Below, in pieces: positions 59,201 to 64,000 of a stretch of 64,000 nucleotides of DNA (position 1 is its first letter; each line of letters opens with the position of its first letter). The stretch comes from Diprion similis. Lineage: Eukaryota > Arthropoda > Insecta > Hymenoptera > Diprionidae. The position numbers were made by a program, and so were the translations under genes. The notes under the pieces are model-generated. The model was not told the origin of the DNA and did no database searches. It saw only the letters and a list, made by a program, of their open reading frames with translations. Location: NCBI RefSeq assembly GCF_021155765.1, contig NC_060114.1, forward strand, positions 5,456,001 to 5,520,000. Direction: 5' to 3'.

Positions 59201-62200
59201 GATTTTTGGCGAAAATTTCGACGACTTTGAAAAGTGCTGCAATTGATTTCTTGGGGCACTATTCCGACGTAATTTTGCGAGACAAATCGATTGAGCGCAG
59301 TCCCAATACGCTGCGAGCAACTGATCAAAAGTTACAGCCAAAAAACTGCAGATTTTCATCGTGATTTCTCTGCTGTTGGTCCTACGCTTTTTTTGATGTG
59401 TTTTTCGAGTTTCTGGGGTTCCAATTAGCCAAAAAACGGTCATACTAATCAATTCGGAGACCAGAAATTCTCGGCTCCGAAAATCGCAAAAAAAGTCAGG
59501 CTAACCCCTTTGGATTTTTGGCGAAAATTTCGACGACTTTGAAAAGAGCAGCAATTGATTTTTTGAGGCACTATTCCGACGTCATTTTGCGAGACAAATC
59601 GATTGAGCGCAGTCCCAATACGCTGCGAGCAACGGATCAAAAGTTACAGCCAAAAAACTGCAGATTTTCATCGTCATTTCTCTGCTGTTGGTCCTACGCT
59701 TTTTCTGATGTGTTTTTCGAGTTCCCGGGGTTCCAATTAGCCAAAAAACGGTCATACAAATCAATTCGGAGACCAGAAATTTTCGGCTCCGAAAATCGCA
59801 AAAAAAGTAAGGCTAACCCCTTTGGATTTTTGGCGAAAATTTCGACGACTTTGAAAAGTGCTGCAATCGATTTCTTGGGGCACTATTCTAACGTCATTTC
59901 GCGAGACAAATCGATTGAGCGCAGTCTTAATACGCTGCGAGCAACGGATCAAAAGTTACAGCCAAAAAACTGCAGATTTCCATCGTCATTTCTCTGCTGT
60001 TGGTCCTACGCTTTTTTTGATGTGTTTTTCGAGTTCCTGGGGTTCCAATTAGCCAAAAAACGGTCATACAAATCAATTCGGAGACCAGAAATTTTCGGCT
60101 CCGAAAATCGCAAAAAAAGTCAGGCTAACCCCTTTGGATTTTTGGCGAAAATTTCGACGACTTTGAAAAGTGCTGCAATCGATTTCTTGGGGCACTATTC
60201 CGACGTCATTTTGCGAGACAAATCGATTGAGCGCAGTCTTAATACGCTGCGAGCAACGGATCAAAAGTTACAGCCAAAAAACTGCAGATTTTCAACGTCA
60301 TTTCTCTGCTGTTGGTCCTACGCTTTTTTTGATGTGTTTTTCGAGTTCCTGGGGTTCCAATTAGCCAAAAAACGGTCATACAAATCAATTCGGAGACCAG
60401 AAATTTTCGGCTCCGAAAATCGCAAAAAAAGTAAGGCTAACCCCTTTGGATTTTTGGCGAAAATTTCGACGACTTTGAAAAGTGCTGCAATTGATTTTTT
60501 GAGGCACTATTCCGACGTAATTTTGCGAGACAAATCGATTGAGCGCAGTCCCAATACGCTGCGAGCAACGGATCAAAAGTTACAGCCAAAAAACTACAGA
60601 TTTTCATCGTTATTTCTCTGCTGTTGGTCCTACGCTTTTTTTGATGTGTTTTTCGAGTTCCTGGTGTTCCAAATAGCCAAAAAACGGTCATACTAATCAA
60701 TTCGGAGACCAGAAATTTTCGGCTCCAAAATCGCAAAAAAAGTAAGGCTAACCCCTTTGGATTTTTGGCGAAAATTTCGACGACTTTGAAAAGTGCTGCA
60801 ATCGATTTCTTGGGGCACTATTCCGACGTAATTTTGCGAGACAAATCGATTGAGCGCAGTCTCAATACGCTGCGAGCAACGGATCAAAAGTTACAGCCAA
60901 AAAACTACAGATTTTCATCGTTATTTCTCTGCTGTTGGTCCTACGCTTTTTTTGATGTGTTTTTCGAGTTCCTGGTGTTCCAAATAGCCAAAAAACGGTC
61001 ATACAAATCAATTCGGAGACCAGAAATTTCCGGCTCCGAAAATCGCAAAAAAAGTAAGGCTAACCCCTTCGGATTTTTGGCGAAAATTTCGACGACTTTG
61101 AAAAGTGCTGCAATCGATTTCTTGGGGCACTATTCCGACGTCATTTTGCGAGACAAATCGATTGAGCGCAGTCTTAATACGCTGCGAGCAACGGATCAAA
61201 AGTTACAGCCAAAAAACTGCAGATTTTCATCGTCATTTCTCTGCTGTTGGTCCTACGCTTTTTTTGATGTGTTTTTCGAGTTCCTGGGGTTCCAATTAGC
61301 CAAAAAACGGTCATACAAATCAATTCGGAGACCAGAAATTTTCGGCTCCGAAAATCGCAAAAAAAGTAAGGCTAACCCCTTTGGATTTTTGGCGAAAATT
61401 TCGACGACTTTGAAAAGTGCTGCAATTGATTTTTTGAGGCACTATTCCGACGTAATTTTGCGAGACAAATCGATTGAGCGCAGTCCCAATACGCTGCGAG
61501 CAACGGATCAAAAGTTACAGCCAAAAAACTACAGATTTTCATCGTTATTTCTCTGCTGTTGGTCCTACACTTTTTTTGATGTGTTTTTCGAGTTCCTGGT
61601 GTTCCAAATAGCCAAAAAACGGTCATACAAATCAATTCGGAGACCAGAAATTTCCGGCTCCGAAAATCGCAAAAAAAGTAAGGCTAACCCCTTTGGATTT
61701 TTGGCGAAAATTTCGACGACTTTGAAAAATGCTGCAATTGATTTTTTGAGGCACTATTCCGACGTAATTTTGCGAGACAAATCGATTGAGCGCAGTCCCA
61801 ATACGCTGCGAGCAACGGATCAAAAGTTACAGCCAAAAAACTGCAGATTTTCATCGTCATTTCTCTGCTGTTGGTCCTACGCTTTTTTTGATGTGTTTTT
61901 CGAGTTCCTGGGGTTCCAATTAGCCAAAAAACGGTCATACTAATCAATTCGGAGACCAGAAATTTTCGGCTCCGAAAATCGCAAAAAAAGTCAGGCTAAC
62001 CCCTTTGGATTTTTGGCGAAAATTTCGACGACTTTGAAAAGAGCTGCAATTGATTTTTCGAGGCACTATTCCGACGTAATTTCGCGAGACAAATCGATTG
62101 AGCGCAGTCTTAATACGCTGCGAGCAACGGATCAAAAGTTACAGCCAAAAAACTGCAGATTTTCATCGTCATTTCTCTGCTGTTGGTCCTACGCTTTTTT

Positions 62201-64000
62201 TGATGTGTTTTTCGAGTTCCTGGGGTTCCAATTAGCCAAAAAAAGGTCATACTAATCAATTCGAGGACCAGAAATTTTCGGCTCCGAAAATCGCAAAAAA
62301 AGTCAGGCTAACCCCTTTGGATTTTTGGCGAAAATTTCGACGACTTTGAAAAGTGCTGCAATCGATTTCTTGGGGCACTATTCCGACGTCATTTTGCGAG
62401 ACAAATCGATTGAGCGCAGTCTTAATACGCTGCGAGCAACGGATCAAAAGTTACAGCCAAAAAACTGCAGATTTTCATCGTCATTTCTCTGCTGTTGGTC
62501 CTACGCTTTTTTTGATGTGTTTTTCGAGTTCCTGGGGTTCCAATTAGCCAAAAAACGGTCATACAAATCAATTCGGAGACCAGAAATTTTCGGCTCCGAA
62601 AATCGCAAAAAAAGTCAGGCTAACCCCTTTGGATTTTTGGCGAAAATTTCGACGACTTTGAAAAGTGCTGCAATTGATTTTTTGAGGCACTATTCCGACG
62701 TAATTTTGCGAGACAAATCGATTGAGCGCAGTCCCAATACGCTGCGACCAACGGATCAAAAGTTACAGCCAAAAAACTGCAGATTTTCATCGTCATTTCT
62801 CTGCTGTTGGTCCTACGCTTTTTTTGATGTGTTTTTCGAGTTCCTGGGGTTCCAATAGGCCAAAAAACGGTCATACTAATCAATTCGGAGACCAGAAATT
62901 TTCGGCTCCGAAAATCGCAAAAAAAGTCAGGCTAACCCCTTTGGATTTTTGGCGAAAATTTCGACGACTTTGAAAAGAGCTGCAATTGATTTTTTGAGGC
63001 ACTATTCCGACGTAATTTCGCGAGACAAATCGATTGAGCGCAGTCTTAATACGCTGCGAGCAACGGATCAAAAGTTACAGCCAAAAAACTGCAGATTTTC
63101 ATCGTCATTTCTCTGCTGTTGGTCCTACGCTTTTTTTGATGTGTTTTTCGAGTTCCTGGGGTTCCAATTAGCCAAGAAACGGTCATACAAATTAATTTGG
63201 AGACCAGAAATTCCCGGCTCTGAAAATCGCAAAAAAAGTAAGGCTAACCCCTTTGGATTTTTGGCGAAAATTTCGACGACTTTGAAAAGTGCTGCAATTG
63301 ATTTCTTGGGGCACTATTCCGACGTAATTTTGCGAGACAAATCGATTGAGCGCAGTCCCAATACGCTGCGAGCAACTGATCAAAAGTTACAGCCAAAAAA
63401 CTGCAGATTTTCATCGTCATTTCTCTGCTGTTGGTCCTACGCTTTTTTTGATGTGTTTTTCGAGTTCCTGGGGTTCCAATTAGCCAAAAAACGGTCATAC
63501 AAATCAATTCGGAGACCAGAAATTTTCAGCTCCGAAAATCGCAAAAAAAGTAAGGCTAACCCCTTTGGATTTTTGGCGAAAATTTCGACGACTTTGAAAA
63601 GAGCTGCAATTGATTTTTTGAGGCACTATTCCGACGTAATTTTGCGAGACAAATCGATTGAGCGCAGTCTTAATACGCTGCGAGCAACGGATCAAAAGTT
63701 ACAGCCAAAAAACTGCAGATTTTCATCGTCATTTCTCTGCTGTTGGTCCTACGCTTTTTTTTATGTGTTTTTCGAGTTCCTGGGGTTCCAATTAGTCATG
63801 AAACGATCATACAAATCAATTCGGAGACCAGAAATTTTCGGCTCCGAAAATCGCAAAAAAAGTAAGGCTAACCCCTTTGGATTTTTGGCGAAAATTTCGA
63901 CGACTTCGAAAAGTGCTGCAATTGATTTCTTGGGGCACTATTCCGACGTAATTTTGCGAGACAAATCGATTGAGCGCAGTCCCAATACGCTGCGAGCAAC
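53211..64000 (+). repeat. Eleven/twelve-monomer (3431/3743-bp) higher-order repeat
   Basis: A one-base deletion marker (GGCTCCAAAATCGC, where other units have GGCTCCGAAAATCGC) occurs at about 53550, 56981 and 60724, spaced 3431 and 3743 bp. These are 11 and 12 monomers minus one base. Between markers the blocks are almost the same, including a 392-codon open stretch at 53591, 57022 and 60765. The longer block contains one more type A monomer with TTTTCAACGTCATT, also found at 52800. From about 62860 the third copy departs from the pattern. Confidence 0.88.

Larger units (their letters stand above)
38047..64000 (+). repeat. 312-bp satellite array (about 83 monomers), right end open
   Basis: Head-to-tail monomers of 312 bp run without interruption to the window edge. 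A landmark such as TCAATTCGGAGACCAGAAAT recurs every 312 bp. The leftmost four or five monomers are the most divergent, as expected at an array border; the interior is highly homogeneous. Two main subtypes recur. Type A has ATCGATTTCTTGGGG, GACGTCATT and AGTCTTAAT. Type B has ATTGATTTTTTGAGG, GACGTAATT and AGTCCCAAT. The length is divisible by three, so one plus-strand frame stays open through most units; stops enter by an AAA to TAA change after TCATAC and by one-base deletions. I saw no CENP-B-box match in the monomer. Confidence 0.97.

Noticed and set aside
38234-63695. Regularly spaced minus-strand frames of 63 and 87 codons
   Set aside because: They repeat every 312 bp with the monomer and are shadows of the satellite; no family match and no sign of selection.
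38047-64000. CRISPR-like array
   Set aside because: The units are 312-bp tandem copies without unique spacers, in a eukaryotic sequence.

Overview
The window is nuclear DNA of an arthropod, most likely an insect and possibly a hymenopteran. It is AT-rich and has short-exon genes with GT-AG introns, a copia-type LTR retrotransposon primed by half an initiator tRNA-Met, TTAGG-bearing minisatellite DNA, several small inverted-repeat elements and a long satellite array. The species is inferred only loosely; no bacterial or viral gene is evident.

Region 1 (1-37557) is a cluster of six copies of one gene family, Golgi-type carbohydrate 6-O-sulfotransferases of the CHST1-7 (GST) family. All copies share one six-exon plan whose last four exons have fixed CDS lengths of 236, 199, 180 and 322 nt. 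In order: gene 1 (+, cut by the left edge); gene 2 (+, exon 4 split by a retrotransposon); gene 3 (+, pseudogene without first and last exons); gene 4 (-, looks intact); gene 5 (+, looks intact); gene 6 (+, looks intact). Two kinds of first exon occur: one in genes 2 and 5, the other in genes 4 and 6. Gene 4 lies in an inverted duplication of the gene 1 region, and its upstream half is an inverted copy of the upstream half of gene 6.

Region 2 (7184-12289, inside gene 2) is a complete copia element on the minus strand. It has 500-bp LTRs with no difference that I could see, a 5-bp target-site duplication, a primer-binding site, a polypurine tract and one uninterrupted 1342-codon gag-pol frame. 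It landed in exon 4 of an otherwise open sulfotransferase gene, so the event is recent.

Region 3 (about 38047-64000, running off the right edge) is a satellite of about 83 head-to-tail 312-bp monomers. The first monomers are divergent. The interior contains a 1560-bp (5-monomer) higher-order repeat, then a 3431/3743-bp (11/12-monomer) higher-order repeat, plus a block of edge-type monomers copied 5.3 kb inward. Because 312 is divisible by 3, one frame stays open for up to about 1000 codons; I regard this as an effect of the repeat length, not as a gene.

The stretches between genes hold decayed non-LTR retrotransposon coding sequence, foldback/MITE-like elements, dispersed repeats and copied promoter-proximal sequence. 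The general picture is a gene family expanding by tandem and inverted duplication beside a satellite block, with copies at all stages from intact to dead.
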